Made by a program: the position numbers and the translations under genes | Part shown: positions 8,254 through 17,764 of the stretch, one piece after another | Position numbering within the stretch: position 1 is the stretch's first letter | Layout of the letters: each line of letters starts with the position of its first letter | Notes under the pieces: model-generated | Seen by the model: the letters and a program-made list of their open reading frames with translations, nothing else | Told to the model about the DNA's origin: nothing | Databases searched by the model: none | DNA from: Dehalococcoidia bacterium | GTDB taxonomy: Bacteria > Chloroflexota > Dehalococcoidia > Dehalococcoidales > E44-bin46 | Direction: 5' to 3' | NCBI GenBank assembly: GCA_004376105.1 | Contig: SOKA01000037.1 | Coordinates: forward strand, 1 to 34,839 | DNA length: 34,839 bases

Positions 8254-9393
8254 CTAATGGGATGACAATTGCCACGATTTTCCTTCAGTGGTGATAGCCG
8301 GAGCAACCATCATCTCAACCTTATGCATTTCTTGGATGGTAAGTACACCGCAAATACCCATTGCCGTGCGAACAGCCCCGATAAGGTTTTGACTGCCATC
8401 GGTGACTGAAGTAGGACCGAAGAGAATTTGCTGTAGTGGACTAGTAGTGCCCACTTTTATTCGAGTTCCTCTGGGGAGTGCCGGGTGGGGGTGGGACATA
8501 CCCCAGTGATAACCCAGCCCTGGTGCTTCTTTGGCTTGAGCCAAAATGGAGCCTATCATTACCGCATCAGCACCGGCAGCCAAGGCTTTGCACAAATCTC
8601 CACCTTTACGAAAACCGCCGTCGGTAATTATCGGCACATATCTGCCGGACTCACGCCGGTATTCCTCTCTAGCCGCAGCACAATCCATAGTGGCTGTTAT
8701 CTGGGGGACACCGACGCCGAGGACTTCCCTAGTAGTGCAGGCAGCACCTGGTCCGACACCTACCAAGACCCCGGAGATTCCCGTTCTCATAAGCTCTAGA
8801 CAGGCATTATAGCTTACACAGTTACCAACGAGTATAGGCATAGGTATAGATTTACGAAGCTCGGAGAAGATTAGTCCACGATAGCTTTTAGATATATGCC
8901 GGGCACTGGTAACCGTGGACTGAACTACAAGAATATCAGCCTGAGCTTCAGCAACTATGGGAGCAAAGCGTTTGGTATTGGTTGGTGCCACAGAAACGGC
9001 GCATACTGCCCCTGACTTTTTAATGGCTTGTATTCGTTCGCCAATAAGGTTCTCCTTAATCGGTTGAGAATAGACCTTTTGGAGTAAAGGGGTAATTTCA
9101 GCATCAGGTGCTTGCGCAATTTCGGATAGTATTTCCTGGGGGTTATCATACCGAGTTTGCAGTCCTTCTAGGTTGAGAACAGCGAGCCCACCCAGCTTGC
9201 TCATCAGAATGGCGAAGTTGACATCGGTCACGGCATCCATTGCTGAAGCTATAACGGGGATAGACAAGGTAAAGCCCTCTATCTTGAAATCAATGTTTGT
9301 CTGGTCTGGGTTGACAGTTACATCTCCGGGCACTATAGCCACTTCATCAAATCCATAGGAACGCCGTAATTGCTTAAACTGAGGAGTAGCCAT
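8254..9393 (-). CDS. guaB3: GuaB3-type IMP dehydrogenase family protein (no CBS domains)
   Basis: IPVIASAMDAVTDVNFAILMSKLGGLAVLNLEG..GVLVGVGPGAACTTREVLGVGVPQITA..ITDGGFRKGGDLCKALAAGADAVMIGS. 379 aa, with the compact layout of the GuaB3 family. Confidence 0.9.
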   Translation of the reverse strand: MATPQFKQLRRSYGFDEVAIVPGDVTVNPDQTNIDFKIEGFTLSIPVIASAMDAVTDVNFAILMSKLGGLAVLNLEGLQTRYDNPQEILSEIAQAPDAEITPLLQKVYSQPIKENLIGERIQAIKKSGAVCAVSVAPTNTKRFAPIVAEAQADILVVQSTVTSARHISKSYRGLIFSELRKSIPMPILVGNCVSYNACLELMRTGISGVLVGVGPGAACTTREVLGVGVPQITATMDCAAAREEYRRESGRYVPIITDGGFRKGGDLCKALAAGADAVMIGSILAQAKEAPGLGYHWGMSHPHPALPRGTRIKVGTTSPLQQILFGPTSVTDGSQNLIGAVRTAMGICGVLTIQEMHKVEMMVAPAITTEGKSWQLSSH

Positions 9394-9615
9394 TTTTGTC
9401 CTTTCTTAAAAGGGAACTATATCAAAGGCAATAGTTCAAAGTCAAGGAACTTTAGTTGAGATTATTTAGCAACCTATCTAGTTTAATGATAGGCATCTTA
9501 TGAAGTCAGGCTAGCAATAACAAAATAGCCAAACACAACCCACTGATAGCTTTTTATCTAGTGACCGAGCTAGCTTATATTAATAACTCGGTTATTATTG
9601 TGGGCGGGGGTAGTT

Positions 9616-10479
9616 TTAATCTTGGCTATAAAATCCCAGTGATAAACAGCGTGGTCCACCTACCACACAGCCTACTGATGACCATTCCGTGATATGGAGT
9701 TCGCTGACTTCAAACTGGGAGAGGAGCTTCTTCTTTAATACTTCGGCTTCCTCAGGGTTGTTAGTATAGCCGATGGCTGCGTGTAGCTTCTTGTCCCCAC
9801 TTTTTTCCTTCACCATCTCCAGCAGTGCTTCTATTGCCTTAGCTTTAGTTCTATTCTTGGAGATGAATTTCCCTTTTCCGCCAGAGGCGGCATCCATTTC
9901 CAAAAGGGGGTATATCGGGATTGGAGCTTTGGCTATGCTCGGTTCTCCACCTGACCTCCCCGCTCTTTCAAGGAAGAATAGAGTCTCTGGCACATTCACA
10001 TAGGTTATCCGCTGCACTACCTGGTGAGCAATCTCAGTCACCTCGGATAGGCTCTTGCCTTCACTAGCTGCCCTGGCGGCAGCCAGGACGACAAGCAGCT
10101 CACCAGAGATAACGCTGCGGGAATCGACCACTTCAATGGCGGTATCGGGCAATTCCTGCTTGGCTGTCTCTTTAGCTTGCAGTGCCGCAGTATAGTCTAC
10201 GGACATAGTTGAGGACAATGAAATAAATAAGATGCCCTTTGCCTTTTGACTAGCTTTCTTATAGGCTTCCAGTATTTCACCTGTACTGCAAGCTGAGTGA
10301 GTAGGCAGGTTCTGGTAGGACTCAAGTCGGGCAAATAACTGCTCTCTATTAAAGGTGTTATCCAGGTAATCCTTGCCATCAAAGATGAGGTGGTAGGGTA
10401 GCACTATAACGTCATATTCCTCGGCTAGCTCTGGGGATGTGGAAGATAGGCTGTCAGTAATAACCATTACCTCTTTCAT
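9616..10479 (-). CDS. DegV/FakB family protein
   Basis: ATG at 10479 follows AAGGGGAG: MKEVMVITDSLSSTSPELAEEYDVIVLPYHLIFDGKDYLDNTF..LPTHSAC..SLSSTMSVDYTAALQAKE. The longer ORF-track start (10530) is less likely. Confidence 0.92.
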   Translation of the reverse strand: MKEVMVITDSLSSTSPELAEEYDVIVLPYHLIFDGKDYLDNTFNREQLFARLESYQNLPTHSACSTGEILEAYKKASQKAKGILFISLSSTMSVDYTAALQAKETAKQELPDTAIEVVDSRSVISGELLVVLAAARAASEGKSLSEVTEIAHQVVQRITYVNVPETLFFLERAGRSGGEPSIAKAPIPIYPLLEMDAASGGKGKFISKNRTKAKAIEALLEMVKEKSGDKKLHAAIGYTNNPEEAEVLKKKLLSQFEVSELHITEWSSVGCVVGGPRCLSLGFYSQD

Positions 10480-10526
10480 TATTAATCTCCCCTTTTCCTT
10501 ATATGGATAGAAAATATTAAATATTA

Positions 10527-10555
10527 ACAATAGACAATAATAAGCCTTTTGTCAA
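10527..10555 (-). promoter_or_regulatory. Sigma70-type promoter for the degV paralog (TTGACA-N17-TATTGT)
   Basis: Reverse strand TTGACA (10555-10550), 17-nt spacer, TATTGT (10532-10527), upstream of the 10479 start. Confidence 0.7.
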
Positions 10556-10616
10556 TCGGTGTAGATGAGTGGTAAAGTATAGGTTATAATAGCTGAGTTA
10601 AGGGAAATAAAAGGCG

Positions 10617-11429
10617 ATGGCTCTTTATGTTGTAGCTACTCCTATTGGTAATCTGGAGGATATTTCCCTGCGTGCTCTGCGCACTTTGCGGGAGGTGAAG
10701 CTTATCGCGGCTGAGGATACCCGCAGGACGAGGCAGCTTCTTGTCACTTATGATGTTAAGACACCGGTGACAAGCTATCATGAGCACAATAAGTGGGCTA
10801 AGCTAGATTATATTCTAGATTGCCTTGAAGGTGGGGATGTAGCTCTTGTTTCTGAGGCTGGGATGCCAGGCATGTCTGACCCTGGCTATGAACTGATTGT
10901 GGCGGCTAATCACCGAGGCATCCCGGTGGTTCCTATTCCCGGGCCTTCGGTGGTCATTACGGCGCTGGTTGTCTCTGGGCTGCCCACGGAGAGGTTTATC
11001 TACATTGGCTTTCTGCCTCACAAGGCTGGTAGCCGGCGGCGGCTTCTAGAATCGGTGGCTGATGAGTATGGCACTATAGTAGTCTTGGAGTCTCCTCATC
11101 GGCTACGAGCTGCCCTGAATGATATATTGCTGGTTCTTGGAGATAGAAAAGTAGCCGTTTGTCGTGAACTTACCAAGATTCATGAAGAGGTTTTCCGGGG
11201 GACAATAAGCCAAGCCATAGAACACTTCATACAGCCGAGAGGAGAGTTTACTCTAGTTATTGAGGGTAAGGGAGAGAAGGAGAAGCCACAGTTGACAGAA
11301 GCTATTGAGAGGCAGTTACATAGTTTGCGCCTGTCTGGAGTAATGGCTAAAGAAGCTATAGCCAGGGTAGCTGGAGAAACGGGTTTATCAAAGAGGGAGC
11401 TGTATCGAGCCTGGCTCAAGCTCCTTTGA
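10617..11429 (+). CDS. rsmI: 16S rRNA (cytidine(1402)-2'-O)-methyltransferase
   Basis: MALYVVATPIGNLEDISLRALRTLREVKLIAAEDTRRTRQLLVTY..SEAGMPGMSDPGYELI..IPGPSVVITALVVSGLPTERFIYIGFLP. TATAAT at 10585-10590 upstream. Confidence 0.96.
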   Translation: MALYVVATPIGNLEDISLRALRTLREVKLIAAEDTRRTRQLLVTYDVKTPVTSYHEHNKWAKLDYILDCLEGGDVALVSEAGMPGMSDPGYELIVAANHRGIPVVPIPGPSVVITALVVSGLPTERFIYIGFLPHKAGSRRRLLESVADEYGTIVVLESPHRLRAALNDILLVLGDRKVAVCRELTKIHEEVFRGTISQAIEHFIQPRGEFTLVIEGKGEKEKPQLTEAIERQLHSLRLSGVMAKEAIARVAGETGLSKRELYRAWLKLL

Positions 11430-11453
11430 GGTTTTCTGGAGAGGAGTTATTAG

Positions 11454-11654
11454 ATGCGCCGAGGGTGTATGTCTTTAGGAGACGTCCGGTGTGATGATTG
11501 TCACCGAATTATACCACATTCAGAGCGTTATTTGGTTATTGAAGACACGGGTGGTGTGGTGTTACGTCTATGCGTCGATTGTAGCCTGAAGAAGGGTTAT
11601 GCTCACTATAAAGTGGAGAAGGGTGAGCAGGTGCTAACCTTCTTTTCTGAGTGA
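11454..11654 (+). CDS. Small zinc-ribbon-like protein, unknown function
   Basis: 66 aa with CDDC...CVDC pairs. GAGAGGAG ribosome-binding site. Sits between rsmI and metG on the same strand. Confidence 0.75.
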   Translation: MRRGCMSLGDVRCDDCHRIIPHSERYLVIEDTGGVVLRLCVDCSLKKGYAHYKVEKGEQVLTFFSE

Positions 11655-11675
11655 GTATTAGCTAGAAAGAAGATT

Positions 11676-13355
11676 ATGGGTGACAGAATTTTTATCGGCG
11701 TGGCTTGGCCCTATGCTGATGGTCCATTACATCTGGGGCATATTGCTGGGGCATATTTACCATCGGATATATTTGCCCGCTACCATCGCACTAAGGGGAA
11801 TGAGGTATTAATGGTATCGGGTTCGGACCAGCATGGCACACCAATAACTATTAAGGCTGAGCAAGAGGGAAAGAAGCCTGAAGAGATAGCCAATCAATAT
11901 CATCAGCAGTTTCTTGATTCGTGGCAGAAGTTAGGTATTTCCTTTGATTTATTTACCAGTACCGGCACCGCCAATCATGCTGAGGTATCACATGACTTTT
12001 TCCTCACCCTTTTTAATAGGGGCTATATTTATAAAGCTACTGTGTCACAGCCCTTTTGTCCTCATTGCCAGCGCTTTTTGACCGACCGCTATATTGAGGG
12101 CACCTGCCCCTACTGTTATTCTTCTGGGGCTCGGGGTGACCAGTGTGATAAGTGTGGCAAACCTATAAGTCCGGTTGAGCTGATTGACCCTCATTGCCAA
12201 TTATGTGCTACCACTCCCCAGTTTAAGGACTCAGAGCACTTCTTTTTTAGATTGAGTGCCTTCAGGGATAGGCTTTTAGTTTGGATGAAACGGCAGACCC
12301 ACTGGAGACAGAATGTCCTTAATTTTACTATGCGCTATGTGGAAGAGGGGCTGAAGGATAGGGCTATTACCCGTGATATAGGTTGGGGAATACCTGTGCC
12401 ACTGGATGGCTTTAAGGGCAAGTGTCTTTATGTGTGGTTTGAGGCTGTCATCGGTTACCTCTCGGCGACTAAGGAGTGGGCTAAGTCTAGCCGAGATGAG
12501 GGAAAGTGGCGCTCTTTCTGGCAGGGTAATGAGGCAAAGAGTTATTACTTTATTGGTAAGGATAATATTATCTTTCATACCATTATCTGGCCAGCGATGC
12601 TGATGGGCTACGATAGTCTGAATCTGCCTTATGACATACCAGCTAATGAGTTCTTGACTATTGAAGGCAAGAAGCTTTCTACCAGTCGTCATTGGGCAGT
12701 GTGGCTGCCTGATTATCTTTCGCGCTATGAGCCTGATCCGTTGCGTTACCTATTGTCCATAACCATGCCAGAAACAGGGGATACCGATTTTTCATGGCAT
12801 GAGTTTGTTCGGCGTAACAATGATGAGCTGGTAGCTACCTATGGGAACCTGGTTCATCGGGTGCTCACTTTTGTCTATCGTAGCTTTGAGGGCTGTGTGC
12901 CAATGCCTAGGGAATTTGATAGCCGTAGTCAGGCGGTTATTGATGTGGCTAAGGATACCCTTAATACAGTGGACAAGCTTCTTTACCGTTGCCATTTTAG
13001 GGAAGCACTAAGGTCGGCTATGTCCTTAGCTCAGGAGACTAATCGCTACCTAGAAGAGAAATCGCCCTGGAAAGCAATTAAACAGGATAGGCAGGCTTCA
13101 GCCAACTCTCTGTATGTGGCTATTTGCGTAATTTCCTGCCTGAAAACGATGCTATATCCCTTTTTACCCTTTAGCTCTCAGAAACTACACGAGTATCTGG
13201 GCTTTGAGGGCAGGGTTGAAGATGATGGCTGGCAGCTACATTTCCCATTACCGGGGCAGAAATTACTTCCCCCTGAGCCCCTATTTTCTAAATTAGATGA
13301 AGGGTTGATAGAAGAGGAGGTTAGTCGGTTGGGGCATGTTAAGCACAATTTATGA
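11676..13355 (+). CDS. metG: Methionyl-tRNA synthetase
   Basis: VAWPYADGPLHLGHIAGAYLPSDIFARYHR, four-Cys zinc-binding region (CPHC, CPYC, CDKC, CQLC), KLSTSR signature. Confidence 0.97.
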   Translation: MGDRIFIGVAWPYADGPLHLGHIAGAYLPSDIFARYHRTKGNEVLMVSGSDQHGTPITIKAEQEGKKPEEIANQYHQQFLDSWQKLGISFDLFTSTGTANHAEVSHDFFLTLFNRGYIYKATVSQPFCPHCQRFLTDRYIEGTCPYCYSSGARGDQCDKCGKPISPVELIDPHCQLCATTPQFKDSEHFFFRLSAFRDRLLVWMKRQTHWRQNVLNFTMRYVEEGLKDRAITRDIGWGIPVPLDGFKGKCLYVWFEAVIGYLSATKEWAKSSRDEGKWRSFWQGNEAKSYYFIGKDNIIFHTIIWPAMLMGYDSLNLPYDIPANEFLTIEGKKLSTSRHWAVWLPDYLSRYEPDPLRYLLSITMPETGDTDFSWHEFVRRNNDELVATYGNLVHRVLTFVYRSFEGCVPMPREFDSRSQAVIDVAKDTLNTVDKLLYRCHFREALRSAMSLAQETNRYLEEKSPWKAIKQDRQASANSLYVAICVISCLKTMLYPFLPFSSQKLHEYLGFEGRVEDDGWQLHFPLPGQKLLPPEPLFSKLDEGLIEEEVSRLGHVKHNL

Positions 13356-14298
13356 ACCTATTCAGGAGGACTTAGTCAAGGTAGAGGATAGGCTGAGGTC
13401 AGTCGGCGAGGTTGATTTTCCCTGGCTGTCTAAGCTGTTAGATTATAGCCTGGGGGACGGCGGCAAGAGGATTCGTCCCGCCCTTGTTCTTTTATCGGGT
13501 AAGTTTTATAACTATGACCTTAGTTACCTTCTGCCTATGGCTACATCCGTTGAGGTTCTGCATACGGCTACCCTAGTTCATGATGATGCTATTGATAACT
13601 CCCTGGTTCGCCGGGGTCATCCCACGATTAATAAAGTGTGGGGTGAAGACAAAGCAATACTTCTGGGGGACTACCTGCTGGCTAAGTCAGAAGAGCTTGT
13701 AGCTGATACTCAAAATCTGCGAGTAATAAAGCTCTTTGCCCAAACCATTATGGCTATTTCTAGCGGAGAGTTAAATCAAGCCTTTAGCGCTTTTAATTTG
13801 GAGCAGACTCGTCAGCAATACTTGCAAAGGATTTCCGGTAAGACTGCTTGTTTACTTTGCCTAGCTACTGAGTCAGGGGCTATTTTGAGCCAAGCTCCGG
13901 GAAAATCGGTCGAGGCGCTAAAAGGATATGGTTATAATCTTGGTATCGCCTTTCAGATTGCGGATGATATCCTGGATTTTGTTGGCACCGAGGCGGAAAT
14001 GGGCAAGCCCGTAGGCTCAGACCTGGCTCAGGGCACCCTTACCCTGCCGGCAATACTTCTTTTGGAGCGCTACCCTGAGGATAATCCGGTAAGGAGGTTG
14101 TTTCAGAACGAGGATAAGCAAAAAAATATAGAACTGGCGTTAGAACTAGTTCGTAACTCGTCAATTATTCAGGAATGTTATGCCGTTGCCTCAGATTATT
14201 GTGCCCGGGCTTGCCAAAATCTTAACCTATTGCCAGATAATGCCAGTCGCCGGTCGTTAATAAAATTAGCCGATTATGTGGTAAGTCGAAGAAAATAA
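13336..14298 (+). CDS. Polyprenyl (trans-isoprenyl) diphosphate synthase
   Basis: LVHDDAIDNSLVRRGHPTINKVWG (first DDxxD) and FQIADDILDFVG (second DDxxD). Overlaps the metG 3' end by 20 bp. Confidence 0.93.
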   Translation: MLSTIYEPIQEDLVKVEDRLRSVGEVDFPWLSKLLDYSLGDGGKRIRPALVLLSGKFYNYDLSYLLPMATSVEVLHTATLVHDDAIDNSLVRRGHPTINKVWGEDKAILLGDYLLAKSEELVADTQNLRVIKLFAQTIMAISSGELNQAFSAFNLEQTRQQYLQRISGKTACLLCLATESGAILSQAPGKSVEALKGYGYNLGIAFQIADDILDFVGTEAEMGKPVGSDLAQGTLTLPAILLLERYPEDNPVRRLFQNEDKQKNIELALELVRNSSIIQECYAVASDYCARACQNLNLLPDNASRRSLIKLADYVVSRRK

Positions 14299-14336
14299 TT
14301 GGGGGTGAGGCCTTTAATTATTCGCCCTCAACCCAA
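14299..14336. terminator. Candidate bidirectional terminator between convergent genes
   Basis: TTGGGGGTGAGG ... CCTCAACCCAA imperfect inverted repeat spanning the convergent junction of polyprenyl synthase and moaE. Overlaps the moaE 3' end. Confidence 0.35.
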
Positions 14337-14725
14337 ATGCTACCGTCCTGGTAGGTTTCCCTTCTCTGGGTAGGCATTGTTTGCTTGAACTGGTCAATAA
14401 CATACTGGCAGGCGGCAAAGCCCTCCTGGCGGTGGGCAGCAGCTACAGCAATAACCAGATTAATATCCCCCACTTTTAGCTTGCCTGTCCTATGACATAT
14501 AGCCACGTTACTGAGTTGCCATTTTTGCCTGGTTTCGCTAGCTATCTCCAGCAGCCTGTTTTCTGCCTTTCCCTCGGTATCGCTGTATTCTACTGAAAGA
14601 ACCTGTTTACCTCGGGAGTGTTTGCGAATCAGCCCGATATAGGTAACCACGCAACCACTACTATCAGTTTTAACTTTATCAATCACAAGCTCAGGGGAAA
14701 TAGGCTTTTGTGTAATTTCTATCAT
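14318..14725 (-). CDS. moaE: Molybdopterin synthase catalytic subunit MoaE
   Basis: [114 protein letters not shown] overlap with the ftsH stop. Confidence 0.94.
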   Translation of the reverse strand: MIEITQKPISPELVIDKVKTDSSGCVVTYIGLIRKHSRGKQVLSVEYSDTEGKAENRLLEIASETRQKWQLSNVAICHRTGKLKVGDINLVIAVAAAHRQEGFAACQYVIDQFKQTMPTQRRETYQDGSIWVEGE

Positions 14726-16638
14726 GCCATATCGGGTGCAGCTGGGGCTTGTTTGGGGAGGGGTTGAGGTATGATTGGTGCTTTCTTAGTTTTGGTCGTA
14801 GTTTTTGCTGGCGTGGGGGCGGGTGTGGCTGCGGCTTCTGGCAGAGGCGATGGTACCGGTTGGTTAAGTAATAAGTCCAGTTCTTCACCCTCCAGGCTCT
14901 CGTGAGCAATAAGCTTTTGGGCAACATATATTAATTTTGGCTTGTTTTCAGTTAGAATCTTTTTGGCTGCTTTATAAGCGTGCTGAATAATATTATGGAC
15001 CTCCCCATCAATCTCCTGGGCTACCTTCTCGCTATAGTTCCTCTGCTCGGTGATTTCGCGACCGAGGAAGATTAGTTCCTCCTTATGCCCGAAGGTTCGT
15101 GGTCCTAGTTTATCACTCATTCCGTACTCAGTCACCATCTTGCGGGCAAGCGTGGTTGCCCGCTCAATATCATCGTAAGCCCCGGTGGTCGTTTCATTGA
15201 AGATTAACTTCTCAGCAGTATGACCGGCTAGGAGGGTGGCTACCATATCGTTGAATTGGGAGCGTGTCATCAGATATCGGTCTTCGGTGGGTAGTTGCCG
15301 GGTATGGCCGAGAGACATCCCACGAGCCACTATGGAGATTTTATGTACTGGGTCAGCATTAGGTAGCATTTTGGCAACTAGGGCATGTCCTGCCTCGTGA
15401 TAGGCAGTGATTTCCTTTTCCTTAGGGCTTATCCTCCGGCTCTTCCTCTCTGGGCCAGCAATCACCCGGTCTATGGACTCCTCAAACTCCTGCATTTCAA
15501 TAACTTGCTTGCCCCGCCTGGCAGCCATAATAGCTGCCTCATTGACCAGATTGGCTAGGTCAGCGCCACTAAAACCGGCTGTCTGTCTAGCTAGTACCTC
15601 TAGACTAACCGATTCAGCCAGTGGCTTACCGTTGGAATGAACTTTAAGGATTGCTTTTCGACCGTTGATATCTGGTCGATCCAGGATTACCCGGCGGTCG
15701 AAGCGCCCAGGGCGAAGTAAAGCCGGGTCGAGTATATCAGGTCGGTTGGTAGCGGCGAGAATAATCACGTTAGTATTGGTGTCAAAGCCATCCATCTCCG
15801 TCAGAATCTGGTTAAGGGTTTGCTCCCTCTCATCATGACCGCCGCCTAGTCCAGCACCACGGTGACGACCTACAGCATCAATCTCATCAATGAAGACAAT
15901 GCAAGGGGTATTACGTTTGGCCTGGTCAAAGAGGTCACGCACCCTAGAGGCACCAACGCCAACAAACATCTCCACGAATTCGCTGCCACTAATAGAAAAG
16001 AAAGGCACCCCAGCTTCACCAGCTATTGCCCGAGCCAGTAGCGTCTTTCCTGTGCCTGGCGGACCTACTAGCAGTAACCCCTTTGGGATACGGGCTCCTA
16101 GTTTCTGAAACTTCTCACGCGACTTGAGGAATTCTACTACTTCGTGTAACTCCTGCTTGGCTTCCTCTACCCCGGCGACGTCATCAAAGGTTACCGTTGG
16201 TGTATGAGCTGGAAACAATCGAGCTCGGCTACGGCCAAAACTCATGGCTTGGCTATTAGCTCCCTGTGCCCTGCGGAATAGGAAGAACAGCAAACCACCA
16301 AAGAGTATAAGGGGAAGGAAGTTTATCAGCAGACCCCAGTTAAACCCTGACGGTTTTACCTTAGGTCCTCCTTCCTCAAAGATATACCCTAGTTCCTGGA
16401 GGTCAACTGCACTCAGACTACCTATGACTGTTTTTAGCTCTGTACCTGCGGTAGAGGTCATGAGTAATTGTTCGCCATCTATTACAGTCTCCTCTATCTC
16501 GCCATTCCGGGACATGGCAATAGCTTCACCCAGGCTTATTTCTTCAGGTTTCTTGGTTGCGGGCGTGAAATAAGCGAAAAGAGCCATAGCGGCCACTGCG
16601 ATAACTATAAATATTATGATATTACGACTCAACCTCAT
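14722..16638 (-). CDS. ftsH: ATP-dependent zinc metalloprotease FtsH
   Basis: [50 protein letters not shown] and [12 protein letters not shown]. Pro/Ala/Thr-rich C-terminal tail. Confidence 0.97.
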   Translation of the reverse strand: MRLSRNIIIFIVIAVAAMALFAYFTPATKKPEEISLGEAIAMSRNGEIEETVIDGEQLLMTSTAGTELKTVIGSLSAVDLQELGYIFEEGGPKVKPSGFNWGLLINFLPLILFGGLLFFLFRRAQGANSQAMSFGRSRARLFPAHTPTVTFDDVAGVEEAKQELHEVVEFLKSREKFQKLGARIPKGLLLVGPPGTGKTLLARAIAGEAGVPFFSISGSEFVEMFVGVGASRVRDLFDQAKRNTPCIVFIDEIDAVGRHRGAGLGGGHDEREQTLNQILTEMDGFDTNTNVIILAATNRPDILDPALLRPGRFDRRVILDRPDINGRKAILKVHSNGKPLAESVSLEVLARQTAGFSGADLANLVNEAAIMAARRGKQVIEMQEFEESIDRVIAGPERKSRRISPKEKEITAYHEAGHALVAKMLPNADPVHKISIVARGMSLGHTRQLPTEDRYLMTRSQFNDMVATLLAGHTAEKLIFNETTTGAYDDIERATTLARKMVTEYGMSDKLGPRTFGHKEELIFLGREITEQRNYSEKVAQEIDGEVHNIIQHAYKAAKKILTENKPKLIYVAQKLIAHESLEGEELDLLLNQPVPSPLPEAAATPAPTPAKTTTKTKKAPIIPQPLPKQAPAAPDMA

Positions 16639-16743
16639 TTTTATCCTTCACCCCAAGTAGTAGTTGGCCTTAGCTTTAACTCTTAGTGGTGTTTATATTA
16701 TACCAAAAAATAGCAGTAAATGGAAAAAATTCAGCGAATGGTC

Positions 16744-17583
16744 TTAATCTGATTTTAGCCGGGTATTATAGGTTGTTTGCAGAAGCAGAGCATCCTCTTC
16801 CAGATTTGGGCTTTCGCAGATAACAATACCCTTGACCTCGTAATCCTTTAATGCTTGGAGAAGTTCAACATACTGGAAATCTGACTCTTTTAGGTTCAGA
16901 TGTTTTATTTCTCCCTTCGGTCCATAGGCAATACCAGAAACATGAATGTGCATATTATCCAGGGCGGCTCTGCCTAACCGCTGTTTAACTTGTAGCAGAA
17001 TGGAGACAAACTCTGGGTAAGAATTGAACTCCCTAGTCCGAGCATGCCAATGGGCAAAGTCTATACAGGGAGCTAATCCTTCTAGCTCGGTGCATAGGTT
17101 AAATATTTCGTCTGGGGTTCCAAACCCAGAGGGCTTACCCGGGACCTCTGGCCTAATCCTTACTCGATTATTTTCCCTTTTAAGCTGGTTTAGTGTTTCG
17201 GCTAAATATTTTTTCACTGTATTATAGGCTTTTTCAGGTGGGTCACCGAGATAATAAGCAGTGTGGAAAACGACGCTTTCAGCCCCACATAGAGAGGCGA
17301 TACGGGCTGTCTGTAATAGTCGCTCTTGGCTAGCCTTTATCTTTTCTGGCTCACGGGCGTTAAAGTTTATAAAGTAAGGAGCGTGAGCTGATAGCTTTAT
17401 ACCTGTCCTGGTTGCTGTTTCCGCAACCGGGTAAGCACCTGCCTTATCCATCTTTACACCGCGGACGAATTCTATCTCCATGCAGCCAAGTCCAAGCTCG
17501 GCAATACGCTCAATTCCTGATGTGGTTGATGATGATTTGGCGCTATGAGGAACGCCGCCTGTTCCAAAAAGTAGCCCTGCCAT
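16744..17583 (-). CDS. Endonuclease IV-like TIM-barrel protein (AP endonuclease family 2)
   Basis: MAGLLFGTGGVPHSAKSSSTTSGIERIAELGLGCMEIEFVRGV..SAHAPYFINFNA..ESVVFHTAYY..IDFAHWHAR..DNMHIHVSGI..ICESPN: metal-ligand pattern of endonuclease IV. Confidence 0.85.
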   Translation of the reverse strand: MAGLLFGTGGVPHSAKSSSTTSGIERIAELGLGCMEIEFVRGVKMDKAGAYPVAETATRTGIKLSAHAPYFINFNAREPEKIKASQERLLQTARIASLCGAESVVFHTAYYLGDPPEKAYNTVKKYLAETLNQLKRENNRVRIRPEVPGKPSGFGTPDEIFNLCTELEGLAPCIDFAHWHARTREFNSYPEFVSILLQVKQRLGRAALDNMHIHVSGIAYGPKGEIKHLNLKESDFQYVELLQALKDYEVKGIVICESPNLEEDALLLQTTYNTRLKSD

Positions 17584-17729
17584 TTATTTCTAATTCTTCT
17601 ACTTATTTTGAATATAGTATATCATAGCATTTATTTCGGCAATAACCTGCTCTTGCATAATGCCTATCCTCTGTTTATTATAGCTTAAATAGGTGGGTTT
17701 TGCCTATATTCACGGTTGTTGGGGTGAGG

Positions 17730-17758
17730 TTGATAAAATAGACTAAATAGGATACACT
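17730..17758 (+). promoter_or_regulatory. Candidate promoter, possibly leaderless (TTGATA-N17-TACACT, ATG 6 nt downstream)
   Basis: TTGATA 17730-17735, 17-nt spacer, TACACT 17753-17758, ATG at 17765. Confidence 0.6.
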
Positions 17759-17764
17759 AAAAAT

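Noticed and set aside
9581-9597. TAATAAC-TCG-GTTATTA inverted repeat downstream of degV
   Set aside because: Short AT-rich stem without a U-tract; too weak to call a terminator or operator.
12276-12692. 138-aa reverse ORF
   Set aside because: Lies wholly antisense to metG, whose reading frame and motifs are unambiguous.
14691-14927. 78-aa reverse ORF rich in Pro/Gln/Lys
   Set aside because: Alternative frame of the low-complexity ftsH C-terminal tail.
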